A stretch of 64,000 nt of DNA. It comes from Metabacillus schmidteae (GTDB lineage Bacteria > Bacillota > Bacilli > Bacillales > Bacillaceae). The notes under the pieces were generated by a model that worked only from the letters and a program-made list of their open reading frames with translations, had not been told where the DNA came from and did not search any database. The number at the start of each line of letters is the position of its first letter. Positions within the stretch are counted from its first letter, which is position 1. Location of the stretch: contig NZ_CAESCH010000002.1 in NCBI RefSeq assembly GCF_903166545.1, forward strand, positions 744,001-808,000, given 5' to 3'. Made by a program: the position numbers and the translations under genes. Below are positions 1 through 7,778 of the stretch, piece after piece.

Positions 1-1
1 T

Positions 2-130
2 GATGCACTGACTACTTATAATTTATTTAAGTTAGTTGAAGATGATAAAAGATATTTACAAAAACCGACTCCACCTACAATTGGAGACCGAATCGACTTA
101 TCAGAGGTTTTAAATAAATATGCAACATAA
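2..130 (+). CDS. kapD: KapD C-terminus, 3'-5' exonuclease-like inhibitor of the KinA sporulation pathway (partial)
   Basis: Only the last 42 codons are in the window; the open frame runs in from position 2 and stops at TAA 128-130. The first residues, DALTTYNLFKL, resemble the final DEDD-exonuclease motif (an Asp followed by a helix carrying Thr and Leu), as in KapD, which in B. subtilis inhibits the KinA route into the sporulation phosphorelay. The assignment leans on context: the convergent neighbour is kapB and a KinB-type kinase follows, the arrangement known around kapD in Bacillus. The catalytic N-terminal motifs lie outside the window and cannot be checked. Confidence 0.7.
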   Translation, partial: DALTTYNLFKLVEDDKRYLQKPTPPTIGDRIDLSEVLNKYAT

Positions 131-165
131 TTTAATAATCAATAAAAACAAACAAAGAAAAAAGG

Positions 166-211
166 CTCAATAACAATATTGTAGAAGATGTGTAGGAATA
201 TTGTTATTGAG
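166..211 (-). terminator. Intrinsic terminator between convergent kapD and kapB
   Basis: A perfect 15-bp inverted repeat (166-180 with 197-211) encloses a 16-nt loop. On the minus strand it is followed by a T-rich tract (the complement of the A-rich 141-163), so it mainly terminates kapB. It may also stop kapD read-through. Confidence 0.8.
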
Positions 212-225
212 TAAAACCTGCTCGC

Positions 226-609
226 TTAATTAGGAAAATAATCTTTTTCCAACACATGTAATCTGTTAAGTGATTGTATAGCCCACTCTGTGTTCATTTC
301 TTCTAATTCCTGTTTCATTGTATTCACAGCATTCTCTAGTGACTGACGATAATTTGGAATATCTCCTTCAAAATATCTCACCATCTGCTTCGGTACATTT
401 GTTTGTTCATTAAAAGCTAAAGCTCTTCGTTCATGAAACATTTGAACATCTGCTTGTTTCGGGTTATGTAAATCTCCTTGTTGAGGGTGCTTAATCACTG
501 CTTTTACTTGGACTAAGTAATGCATTGGTCGAACGTCAGTAATAACACCGATATATTTTCCAGTTTTATAAATCCCTGTTACAACCTCTCCAATTTTCTT
601 ATCATCCAT
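226..609 (-). CDS. kapB: KapB, kinase-associated protein required for KinB signalling
   Basis: The 127-residue protein has the size and sequence character of KapB, which in B. subtilis is needed for KinB to feed the sporulation phosphorelay. The N-terminal half is a small beta-rich domain (IGEVVTGIYKTGKYIGVITD, then VQVKAVIKHPQQGDLHNP) and the C-terminal half is helical (about 85-120). No signal peptide or lipobox is visible, so it should be cytoplasmic despite the historical name kinase-associated lipoprotein B. The ATG at 607-609 has a good upstream GGGG-type site. In B. subtilis kapB directly follows kinB; here two plus-strand genes separate them, so kapB must use its own promoter. Confidence 0.85.
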   Translation of the reverse strand: MDDKKIGEVVTGIYKTGKYIGVITDVRPMHYLVQVKAVIKHPQQGDLHNPKQADVQMFHERRALAFNEQTNVPKQMVRYFEGDIPNYRQSLENAVNTMKQELEEMNTEWAIQSLNRLHVLEKDYFPN

Positions 610-774
610 TTCGCTTACCCCTTTACATTTTGATAGAACATCTCTTTATCTATACTACCATGTATTTTGTTAAGCAGGTATTTTCATGTAATTGTGAAAG
701 TTTTGTTTTATATGCTTTTGCAACCTAGTGAAATGAAAAAAATCTTGCTATAGTAGGACAAAGAGAGGGCGTGA

Positions 775-981
775 ATGAAATTGGAAAACCTATACCCTAT
801 ATTTGGATTATTTTTATATTTCCCTGAGGATAAAACAGAATATATTCCAGCAGCTATTACTATGGTCATCTTTACTATTGCAGCATTTTTTGCTTTCCGT
901 CTTATCTTAAAAGTATCAAAAAAAGAGGAAAATAAATTGGATAAATTGATGAAGGAAAGCAAGCATTCTAAAGACAAGTGA
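775..981 (+). CDS. Small membrane protein, unknown function
   Basis: A 68-residue ORF with a usable ribosome binding site (AGAGAGGGC just before the ATG). It has one clear hydrophobic segment (about residues 25-46, AAITMVIFTIAAFFAFRLIL) and a strongly charged Lys-rich tail (about 48-68), so it should be a single-span protein with the basic tail inside. No family is recognised. It sits on the plus strand with the SodC-like gene, inside the space that separates kinB from kapB. A 95-codon antisense ORF overlaps it, but that frame lacks a good start context. Confidence 0.55.
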   Translation: MKLENLYPIFGLFLYFPEDKTEYIPAAITMVIFTIAAFFAFRLILKVSKKEENKLDKLMKESKHSKDK

Positions 982-1135
982 ATAGTTTTTTGCAATCGCT
1001 CACAGTTTTGTTTTTACAAGTAAGTTAGTACAAAGTTTTGTGTCCAGCCCTATCGCTTTTCTTATCCAATGTGTATAAGAACGAACGATGAAGTGAAAAA
1101 TACCCTTTAGCCAATACTTTTTGTTGGAGGGTATC

Positions 1136-1708
1136 ATGAAGTATATAACAATGTTATCAATGGTGTTTCTTTTTATTTTATCCGGTTGTATGGAAAAAGA
1201 AATAACGAAAATGGATGTTGAAATGTTTAATGCAAGTGGAGACTCCTTAGGAACAATAAAAGTTTCGGAGCAGCCTGAAGGAGTTGAACTGGATGTGATG
1301 CTGGAAGGATTGCCAGATGGAGAGCTTGGCATACACCTGCATGAAAAGGGAACATGTGAAGCTCCTGATTTTAAATCAGCTGGAAATCATTTTAATCCTG
1401 ATGAAAAACAGCACGGCTTGCTACATCCGGAAGGTGCTCACGCAGGAGATTTGCCTAATATCATTTCTGAAAATGGGAAAGCTGAAGCAACATTAATGGC
1501 TCCTCAATTAACATTAAAGGCTGACAAGAAAAACTCCTTGCTTCGTCAAGAGGGTACATCTATTGTTATCACTGATGGAAAAGACGATGGAATGACACAG
1601 CCGGCAGGTAATTCCGGACAGCGAATTGCTTGTGGAGAAATTACTGAAAAAGAGGCAGATCGAAGTGATAAGAAGGAAGTAAAGCCTGAGGAAGAAGAGA
1701 AGAAATAG
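1136..1708 (+). CDS. SodC-like (Cu/Zn superoxide dismutase family) lipoprotein
   Basis: The start is ATG 1136, preceded by TTGGAGGG; a longer frame from 1121 has no such site. The N-terminus is a lipoprotein signal with lipobox LSGC (Cys18), so the protein should be anchored outside the membrane. The SOD_Cu fold is evident: His67 and His69 (GIHLHEKG), His85 (NHFNP), zinc ligands His85, His93, His102 and Asp105, and a Cys74-Cys166 pair matching the conserved disulfide. The fourth copper ligand, normally His in the IVIHEKADD motif, is Thr146 here (IVITDGKDD). It may therefore bind zinc but be poor in dismutase activity. B. subtilis YojM is a known paralogue lacking two copper ligands. The tail (about 172-191) is Lys/Glu-rich. 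Confidence 0.85.
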   Translation: MKYITMLSMVFLFILSGCMEKEITKMDVEMFNASGDSLGTIKVSEQPEGVELDVMLEGLPDGELGIHLHEKGTCEAPDFKSAGNHFNPDEKQHGLLHPEGAHAGDLPNIISENGKAEATLMAPQLTLKADKKNSLLRQEGTSIVITDGKDDGMTQPAGNSGQRIACGEITEKEADRSDKKEVKPEEEEKK

Positions 1709-1714
1709 TAAAAA

Positions 1715-1740
1715 AAAGGATGACTACCTCATCCTTTTTT
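1715..1740 (+). terminator. Intrinsic terminator after the SodC-like gene
   Basis: A 9-bp stem AAAGGATGA / TCATCCTTT (1715-1723 with 1729-1737) is followed by a T-run, starting seven bases after the stop codon. Confidence 0.85.
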
Positions 1741-1783
1741 GTTTATAAACTAAGTATTATGTATACTCCAAAAATGAAAAATT

Positions 1784-3103
1784 CTACCCTAAATTTTGAT
1801 GTGCTTCATATGAATGAGCAGTACTTTTATGAATAAAGAAAGGTAATCGAATTATAGCAACTGTCCCTTTGTTTAGTTCACTTGAATATTTAACAGATCC
1901 GCCGTGACTATTGATGATGCTGTACGTAACAGTTAACCCAAGACCTGTTCCATTTTCTTTCAGTGAATAATAAGGCTCGCCTAATCGTTCAATTTGTTCT
2001 TTCGTCATTCCAACGCCATTATCAGATATCTTAATATAGATGTATTCTTCCTTTACTTCTGCTTTAATTGTTACAATTCCGTTTATACCTGGTACGGCTT
2101 CAATAGAATTTTTAATAATATTAATAAAAACTTGCTTTAATCTAGAGCGATCACCAAATACAAACAAGTTCTTTTCAATCTCACAATTGAATCTCACAGT
2201 TTTAAAATTAGCATATGATGTCATTAACATGGTAACTTCATTTAGAGTTTTTGTTAAATTAACCTTTTCCTTTTGTATCTGTTGTTGACCAGCTATCCCA
2301 AGATAATCTGTGATAATGGATTGTGCTCGGTCTAATTCGGCCAGAACAAGATTCATGTATTCTTTTCTTTGACTATCTGTACTTTCAGGTGAATTACCGA
2401 TTAACTGGACGAAGCCTCGAACAACAGTCAATGGATTTCTGACTTCATGTGCTACACTTGCGGCAAGTTCACTCACTATAGACAGCTTTTCAGCTTTCAC
2501 TAACTCTAATCGCAGAACTGCTGTAGATCTCATATATTCTGTTAGATAAATTAATAAGGTTAGCAATAGGGTTAAAATGACTATAGAAATACTGATAAGT
2601 ATAATTGGATTTAATTTAATGGCCTCATCGTCTAAAACGCTTACAATTATAAATGAAACGATAGAATAACACAGAATCGTAACTCCATATAGTAGTGAAA
2701 ATATGAATTTTTTCCTTAAAGTGTATGTAAGCCAATTATTTCGTATTGATAAGGAAATAACACTATAGACCACAATACTAATAAACAGATAAAACAGACT
2801 GTATTCATATGGGTACACAAAATAAGCTAAAGTTGATAAAAGAGTTAGAAAGCCTGGAATATAGCCACCATATGCAATGGCAATAAACAATGGAATTGTA
2901 TGCAGATTAAAATATACACCATCAATAATTTCAATTGGAGTAATGATACAAAGAATGGCTGAAATCATACAACCAATTGTGATTAAAGGAATATTCGTTT
3001 TCAATGCATTAAGATGATTTCTACTTAACCAAAATAGATGAAAGATAAAAATTGGTAAAATGACAAATGTTGTTTGAAGGATAATATCTTTTACGAGTTC
3101 CAT
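1784..3103 (-). CDS. kinB: KinB-type membrane sensor histidine kinase
   Basis: A 439-residue kinase with about six N-terminal membrane spans (residues ~5-188, a 5TMR-LYT-like sensor) and no large extracellular domain. A HisKA domain with phospho-acceptor His219 (AASVAHEVRNP) follows, then the ATPase domain with N-box (QVFINIIKNSIEA), G1 (DNGVGM) and G2 (GTGLGL). Size and layout match KinB, a phosphorelay kinase that phosphorylates Spo0F; patB next to it and kapB nearby agree. The ATG has an upstream AAAGGTGA site. In B. subtilis kinB and kapB form one operon; here two plus-strand genes lie between them. Another KinB-like paralogue cannot be excluded. Confidence 0.75.
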   Translation of the reverse strand: MELVKDIILQTTFVILPIFIFHLFWLSRNHLNALKTNIPLITIGCMISAILCIITPIEIIDGVYFNLHTIPLFIAIAYGGYIPGFLTLLSTLAYFVYPYEYSLFYLFISIVVYSVISLSIRNNWLTYTLRKKFIFSLLYGVTILCYSIVSFIIVSVLDDEAIKLNPIILISISIVILTLLLTLLIYLTEYMRSTAVLRLELVKAEKLSIVSELAASVAHEVRNPLTVVRGFVQLIGNSPESTDSQRKEYMNLVLAELDRAQSIITDYLGIAGQQQIQKEKVNLTKTLNEVTMLMTSYANFKTVRFNCEIEKNLFVFGDRSRLKQVFINIIKNSIEAVPGINGIVTIKAEVKEEYIYIKISDNGVGMTKEQIERLGEPYYSLKENGTGLGLTVTYSIINSHGGSVKYSSELNKGTVAIIRLPFFIHKSTAHSYEAHQNLG

Positions 3104-3200
3104 TATTAGTCACCTTTAGTTTTAGTTAGTAAACATATTTTTTGTCTAATTATACCATTATTATAGGGGGATTTGTTTAAAATTTAAAAAATTAACTATT

Positions 3201-3251
3201 ATAGAAAAAACTCTTTAGATTTAACTAATGATCCAACATAAATCTAAAGAG
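3201..3251 (-). terminator. Intrinsic terminator of patB (hairpin with T-tracts on both sides)
   Basis: A perfect 13-bp inverted repeat (3211-3223 with 3239-3251). Read on the minus strand it ends in TTTTTT (complement of 3205-3210), directly downstream of patB. T-rich sequence also follows on the plus strand, so it can act both ways. Confidence 0.85.
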
Positions 3252-3270
3252 TTTTTGTTTTTATTTAAAT

Positions 3271-4443
3271 TTAAGCTTTTAAAGCTGTGACTAACCTTTC
3301 CAACCCTGTCATAAGAGTCTCTTTAGGACATGCAATATTCATTCTTAAAAAGCCTTCACCATTTTCTCCAAACTTTGATCCTACATGTAAAGCAAGTTTA
3401 CCTTTTTTGAGAAGAAGGTCTTGCAGCTCTCTATCCGTTTTCTTTAAACTCCTGGCATCAAGCCATACAAGGTATGTTGCTTCAGGCCTCATAACTTTAA
3501 TGTCTGGTAAATGCTCTTTCAAATAGTTCTCAATGATAACAACATTTTCCTCAAGATAGGGAAGTAGCTCATCAAGCCATTTTTCTCCGTAAGAGTAGGC
3601 TGCTTCCATTGCATCTGCACCTAATGTATTAATACTTAAAAGGCCGAAAATTTGCTGAACATTATGATACTTGCGTCTAAGGGAATCATTTGGGATAAGC
3701 ACCATAGAAGCTTGCAGGCCTGCTAGATTAAATGTTTTACTTGGTGCGATACATGTAATTGTTTGTTTAGCTATATCCTCACGAATAGATGCGATCGGTG
3801 TGTACCTACTTCCAAATAATAATAGATCTGAATGAATGTCATCCGAGATAATGATGACATTATGCTTAACACAGAGATCACCTAGTTTAGTCAATTCTTC
3901 ACGTGACCAAACTCTCCCTCCTGGATTATGAGGGTTACAAAGGATAAACAACTTTGTTTTATCGTCAGAAAGCTTATTTTCCAGGTCAGCAAAATCAATT
4001 TCGTAGCGGAAGTCTTCATTAAGGATTAGATTATTGTATAATACTTCTCTTTCATGCTTTTGAGCTATTTCAAAGAATGGATAATAAACAGGCGGTTGAA
4101 CGACAATTTTATCGTCACCAGCTGTAAATGCATGAATAGCTAAACTAATAGCCGTCACAATTCCAGGAGTATATGTAATGTTTTTAGGGTTTATCTCCCA
4201 ATTATGTCGTTTTTTTACCCAGCTCTGAACAGCTTTCTCCATTTTTGTTCCAGGCATTGTATAACCAAATATACCGTGATCAGCACGAGTGTGTAATACC
4301 TCTATCACTTCATCAGGTACTGAAAAATCCATATCAGCGACCCACATTGGTAAGACATCTTCTACACCGAAAATTTTCTTTGTATAATCCCACTTAACAG
4401 AATCTGTTTGTTTTCGATCAATAACCTTATCAAATCGACTCAT
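3271..4443 (-). CDS. patB: PatB/MalY-type cystathionine beta-lyase (C-S lyase, PLP-dependent)
   Basis: A fold-type I PLP enzyme that cleaves cystathionine and related C-S bonds, releasing thiol, pyruvate and ammonia. The N-terminal signature WVADMDF (34-40) and the PLP-lysine motif APSKTFNLAG (Lys236) are typical of MalY/PatB rather than of true aminotransferases; CNPHNPGG (169-176) and SDDIHSD (200-206) shape the PLP site. The chosen ATG (4443) lies about 8 nt after AGGGTG; a GTG three codons upstream is too close to that site. The length (390 aa) is normal. Its position beside kinB and yugE matches B. subtilis patB. Confidence 0.88.
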   Translation of the reverse strand: MSRFDKVIDRKQTDSVKWDYTKKIFGVEDVLPMWVADMDFSVPDEVIEVLHTRADHGIFGYTMPGTKMEKAVQSWVKKRHNWEINPKNITYTPGIVTAISLAIHAFTAGDDKIVVQPPVYYPFFEIAQKHEREVLYNNLILNEDFRYEIDFADLENKLSDDKTKLFILCNPHNPGGRVWSREELTKLGDLCVKHNVIIISDDIHSDLLLFGSRYTPIASIREDIAKQTITCIAPSKTFNLAGLQASMVLIPNDSLRRKYHNVQQIFGLLSINTLGADAMEAAYSYGEKWLDELLPYLEENVVIIENYLKEHLPDIKVMRPEATYLVWLDARSLKKTDRELQDLLLKKGKLALHVGSKFGENGEGFLRMNIACPKETLMTGLERLVTALKA

Positions 4444-4548
4444 CTTCTTCACACCCTATCTTTTAATGTGGTAGTTTCTAATGTATATTCTTATCATAAG
4501 TGTGTTACAATGTCAGTGCAAAAAATATGATTAACAAAGGTGAAAACA

Positions 4549-4809
4549 TTGGAAGCACAACAAACTAATTTAAAAATAATGGATGTATTATTACAATGGG
4601 ATCCTTTAGGATATGGTGCAGGTCATTATGAAACAGAGGTAGTCGATGTATTGCAAGCTGTTCACCTTTTGGAGGATGACAGAAAGCTTGCGAGAAAAAT
4701 ACAGGCTATTTTTGAATTCTCATTTGAAGAAATTATTCCACTTTCCGAATGTGAAATAATGGCAGGGAAACTTTTGCTTATAAAAAACAACTCAAGCTGT
4801 GAGCTTTAA
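4549..4809 (+). CDS. yugE: YugE-like DUF1871 family small protein
   Basis: An 86-89-residue acidic cytoplasmic protein with the DUF1871 pattern: a helical start, WDPLGYGAGHYETEVVDVLQAV, and a C-terminal helix ending in an FEEIIPLSEC-type segment. The function is unknown; some relatives may be immunity-like. Position between patB and yugF matches yugE of B. subtilis. I prefer the TTG at 4549, because AAAGGTGA (4536-4543) lies at ideal spacing from it. The GTG at 4540 is in the same frame but overlaps that ribosome binding site. Confidence 0.75.
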   Translation: MEAQQTNLKIMDVLLQWDPLGYGAGHYETEVVDVLQAVHLLEDDRKLARKIQAIFEFSFEEIIPLSECEIMAGKLLLIKNNSSCEL

Positions 4810-4828
4810 TAGGAGAATGATCATGTAG

Positions 4829-4866
4829 GAAGCCCTTATGTGTGCAACATAGGGCTTCTTTTTTTA
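4829..4866. terminator. Terminator between convergent yugE and yugF
   Basis: AAGCCCT / AGGGCTT with an inner ATG/CAT extension (about 4830-4857) is followed by a long T-run on the plus strand. It ends yugE; the yugF stop codon lies inside the T-tract. Confidence 0.8.
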
Positions 4867-5691
4867 AGTTGCTTGATAGAGGAATGTTGCAATTTTTTCA
4901 GAAACATGATCAGGTCTTTCTTCAGGTACAAGATGTCCTGTTTGTTTAAAAGAGAAAAAAGTTGAATTCGGTAAATCCATCTTTAATCTTTCTCCAATAT
5001 GGACAGGAACTACTTTGTCTTCATTACCCCAAAGAAGTAAGCTTGGTTGTTCAATTTGCTTTAATTCTTCTGAGGAGAGATCTCCTTCATGATCACGTAT
5101 CATCCGATTTAAGGCTCGGAAAATTTTATCATCGAGGAAGGGCTCCATATACCCATCCATCATTTCCTGGTCAATGAGAGTTCGATCATGAACAACATTG
5201 TATAAATTTTTTAAAACACCTTGCCTTGCTAACCAATGCTTTATACCTATATAAAAGTAAGGGAAATATGAACCGATCTTTAAACTCGGATGAACACCTT
5301 TCATATAGCCGGAGCTGCACAATAAGACAACTTTCTCAAATAAATCCGGTCTCTGTTTGGCAGCATTTAATGAAACTTGTCCACCCATTGAATGTCCTAC
5401 AAGGTATGCTTTCTTAATATTTAACCCCTCTACTAATTGTATGACAATTTTCGCCATATTTGTGTACGAATGAACAAACTTTGTTGATTTCTCTGTTTTT
5501 CCAAATGGAGGAAGATCAATTGTGACAAGAGTGAAATCTTCCTTTAAAATTGGAATAATCTTACGATAACAAAAGCTCGAGGAGAGAAATCCGTGAATTA
5601 ATACAATAGTTGGGTTATGGGGGTTGCGTTTGTATACCTCATAGTGAACGTTTATGCCAAAAAGATTCATCGTACTGCAATAATAATCCAT
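4864..5691 (-). CDS. yugF: YugF-like alpha/beta hydrolase
   Basis: A 275-residue alpha/beta hydrolase. The oxyanion segment LIHGFLSS (31-38), nucleophile elbow GHSMGG (Ser101), acid in WGNEDKVVP and catalytic His in TGHLVPEERP form a complete triad. No signal peptide is seen, so it is probably a cytoplasmic esterase or lactonase-like enzyme; the substrate cannot be told from sequence. The second ATG (5691) is preferred because GGAG lies 9 nt upstream; the first ATG (5697) is only 3 nt from it. Divergent from alaR, as in B. subtilis. Confidence 0.82.
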   Translation of the reverse strand: MDYYCSTMNLFGINVHYEVYKRNPHNPTIVLIHGFLSSSFCYRKIIPILKEDFTLVTIDLPPFGKTEKSTKFVHSYTNMAKIVIQLVEGLNIKKAYLVGHSMGGQVSLNAAKQRPDLFEKVVLLCSSGYMKGVHPSLKIGSYFPYFYIGIKHWLARQGVLKNLYNVVHDRTLIDQEMMDGYMEPFLDDKIFRALNRMIRDHEGDLSSEELKQIEQPSLLLWGNEDKVVPVHIGERLKMDLPNSTFFSFKQTGHLVPEERPDHVSEKIATFLYQAT

Positions 5692-5756
5692 AAGCATTCA
5701 CTCCATTTTTCCTATAAATTAATGTCGATTGTATGGTAAAATATGAGTTTGATTTA

Positions 5757-5803
5757 ACATGTGTTTTTTATAGGTTCTACGGAAAAATTAAAAACACACA
5801 TGT
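5757..5803. promoter_or_regulatory. Inverted repeat in the yugF/alaR intergenic region, possible regulator site
   Basis: ACATGTGT (5757-5764) and ACACATGT (5796-5803) form an 8-bp inverted repeat with T-rich and A-rich inner flanks, centred about 85 bp upstream of the alaR promoter -10. It could be an AlaR (Lrp family) operator. That is inference; no footprint data are visible in sequence. Confidence 0.35.
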
Positions 5804-5856
5804 AAAAATCTACCCTTTTTTCTTTTTATGAAACATATGAAAAACAAGTAATATGG

Positions 5857-5865
5857 TGGTATAAT
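5857..5865 (+). promoter_or_regulatory. Extended -10 promoter of alaR-alaT
   Basis: TGGTATAAT is a perfect TGn extended -10 (TATAAT 5860-5865), 34 nt upstream of the alaR start. No convincing -35 is seen at 17 bp, as is common for extended -10 promoters. Confidence 0.55.
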
Positions 5866-5898
5866 TGTCTGAAGATTTGAAAAGTAGGAGTGGTATTA

Positions 5899-6399
5899 AT
5901 GAAGTTTAGTGAAAAAGAAGTGGAGCTGTTAGAGTTATTACAAGACGACTGCCGCTTAACCGGAGAACAAATCGCTAAAATGATTGATCTATCTGTAGAT
6001 GAAACGAAAGAAATGATAAAAAAGCTTGAAGAGCAGCGAATTATCGTTGACTATACAGCACAAATAAACTGGGGAAAAGTTGAAGGTCATGAAGGTGTTA
6101 AGGCAATGATCGATGTAAAAGTTCAACCGAAGCGCGGTGTTGGCTTTGACGATATTGCGAAGCGCATTTACCGCTTTAATGAAGTAAAATCAGTTTATCT
6201 CATGTCTGGAGCATATGATCTCTCCGTCATCATTGAGGGCAAGTCAATGTCTGCGATTGCACAGTTTGTGTCTGAAAAGCTTTCTACTTTAGATTCAGTG
6301 TTATCAACAACAACTCATTTTATCTTAAAGAAATATAAACATGATGGTACTATATTTGAACAAGATGATGAGGATAAAAGAATCGTGGTATCTCCATGA
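5899..6399 (+). CDS. alaR: AlaR-like Lrp/AsnC family transcription regulator
   Basis: A 166-residue Lrp-family protein: N-terminal winged helix-turn-helix (about 1-55, with LTGEQIAKMIDLSVDETKEMIKKLEE as the HTH) and C-terminal RAM/AsnC effector domain (about 65-145, VKSVYLMSGAYDLSVIIEG). It overlaps the next gene by four bases (ATGA), so the two are translationally coupled. The pair corresponds to AlaR-AlaT (YugG-YugH) of B. subtilis, where AlaR activates alanine transaminase expression. ATG 5899 is chosen because AGGAG (5886-5890) is 8-9 nt upstream; the GTG at 5890 overlaps that site. Confidence 0.85.
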   Translation: MKFSEKEVELLELLQDDCRLTGEQIAKMIDLSVDETKEMIKKLEEQRIIVDYTAQINWGKVEGHEGVKAMIDVKVQPKRGVGFDDIAKRIYRFNEVKSVYLMSGAYDLSVIIEGKSMSAIAQFVSEKLSTLDSVLSTTTHFILKKYKHDGTIFEQDDEDKRIVVSP

Positions 6400-7565
6400 T
6401 TGAACCGTCTAATTATCTCTCAAGTACAGTCAAAAACTTAAAACCATCGGGAATTCGAAAGTTTTTTGACTTAGCTTCAAGCATGGAAGGTGTTATCTCT
6501 TTAGGTGTAGGTGAGCCAGATTTTGTTACCCCATGGAATGTGAGGGAAGCAAGTATTTTATCACTTGAGCAAGGACATACATCTTATACAGCCAATGCCG
6601 GATTGCTTGAATTAAGAAAAGAGATTAGTCATTACGTAAAGGAAAAAACGGGTATCACATACAGTGCAAAAGAAGAAGTTCTTGTAACTGTCGGTGCAAG
6701 CCAAGCACTTGATATTGCGTTAAGAGCGATTGTAAATCCCGGCGATGAAGTAATTGTCATCGAACCTAGCTTTGTTGCGTACTCGTCTTTAGTATCATTA
6801 GCAGGAGGAGTTCCTGTTTCTGTCCAAACAAGCGGGGAATTGGAATTTAAGTTACAACCCTCTGATTTAGAAAAAGCGATTACAGATAAAACAAAAGCGA
6901 TTATTTTATGTTCTCCAAGTAACCCAACCGGAACTGTTCTCAATAAAGAGGACCTTGAAAAAATAGCTGGTATCATTGAAAAACATGATTTACTAGTTAT
7001 TTCAGATGAAATATATGCTGAGCTGACCTATGATGAGACGTACACAAGCTTTGTTTCTGTTAAGGGAATGGCTGAAAGAACAATTCTTGTCTCAGGCTTC
7101 TCAAAAGGGTTTGCAATGACAGGTTGGCGTTTAGGATATGTTGCCGCACACCAGGAGTTTTTGGGTGCTATGTTAAAAATCCATCAATATGCAATGATGT
7201 GTGCTCCAACGATGGCTCAATACGCTGCTATTGAAGCGATTAAAAATGGAAAAGAAGATGTTATGCACATGAAAAAAAGCTACAGACAACGTAGAAACTT
7301 GTTTGTTAATGCTTTAAATGAAATGGGGCTTTCCTGTCATGTGCCTGGCGGTGCTTTTTATGCATTTCCTTCTATTCAGAAAACAAATCTTTCTTCAGAG
7401 GATTTTGCAGAGCAACTGTTAATGGAAGAAAAGGTAGCAGTTGTTCCTGGAAGTGTATTTGGTGAAAGTGGTGAGGGATATATTCGTTGTTCCTATGCAT
7501 CTTCACTAGAACAACTTCAAGAGGCATTAAGAAGAATGCAGCGATTTGTAGAAAAAAAATGCTGA
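6396..7565 (+). CDS. alaT: AlaT-like alanine transaminase (PLP aminotransferase class I)
   Basis: A 389-residue class I/II aminotransferase with GVGEPDF (37-43), CSPSNPTGT (172-180), SDEIYAEL (203-210) and the PLP lysine in SGFSKGFAMTGWRLG (Lys237). The B. subtilis orthologue in this position transfers the amino group between alanine/pyruvate and glutamate/2-oxoglutarate. Its ATG overlaps the alaR stop, and the pair shares one promoter. The stop codon lies inside a downstream hairpin. Confidence 0.85.
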   Translation: MIEPSNYLSSTVKNLKPSGIRKFFDLASSMEGVISLGVGEPDFVTPWNVREASILSLEQGHTSYTANAGLLELRKEISHYVKEKTGITYSAKEEVLVTVGASQALDIALRAIVNPGDEVIVIEPSFVAYSSLVSLAGGVPVSVQTSGELEFKLQPSDLEKAITDKTKAIILCSPSNPTGTVLNKEDLEKIAGIIEKHDLLVISDEIYAELTYDETYTSFVSVKGMAERTILVSGFSKGFAMTGWRLGYVAAHQEFLGAMLKIHQYAMMCAPTMAQYAAIEAIKNGKEDVMHMKKSYRQRRNLFVNALNEMGLSCHVPGGAFYAFPSIQKTNLSSEDFAEQLLMEEKVAVVPGSVFGESGEGYIRCSYASSLEQLQEALRRMQRFVEKKC

Positions 7566-7648
7566 CCATTTATTTAGGTCAGCGTAAATAGAGAAAAAAA
7601 GGGGGGGAATACTAGAAAGCCTTATGGGTATAGTATTCCCCTCTTTTT
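7561..7648 (+). terminator. Double hairpin terminating alaR-alaT
   Basis: Two stems in series: GCTGACC / GGTCAGC (7561-7567 with 7577-7583), which includes the alaT stop, and an 11-bp stem GGGGAATACTA / TAGTATTCCCC (7604-7614 with 7631-7641) followed by TCTTTTT. The second is the intrinsic terminator; the first may protect the mRNA end. Confidence 0.8.
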
Positions 7649-7720
7649 ATATGTATTAAACATATTTTTTTGTTTTTTTTCCTCATTTATCTATCTCTCT
7701 ATACAATCTCATTCCAATCC

Positions 7721-7748
7721 TGCAACAAAAACCTACAAATATTCGTTT
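7721..7748 (+). promoter_or_regulatory. Candidate ECF-sigma autoregulatory promoter
   Basis: TGCAAC (7721-7726), a 17-bp spacer and CGTT (7744-7747) resemble the -35 TGAAAC / -10 CGT pattern of Bacillus ECF promoters. It lies about 30 bp upstream of the ECF sigma gene. No sigma-A promoter is obvious in this stretch. ECF genes are typically autoregulated, so this is a plausible site. Confidence 0.5.
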
Positions 7749-7778
7749 AATGAGTGAAAGAGGAGGGCAGTGACCGCT

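Noticed and set aside
708..995. 95-codon antisense ORF over the small membrane protein gene
   Set aside because: No usable ribosome binding site; the plus-strand frame has a better start and a sensible membrane-plus-tail pattern.
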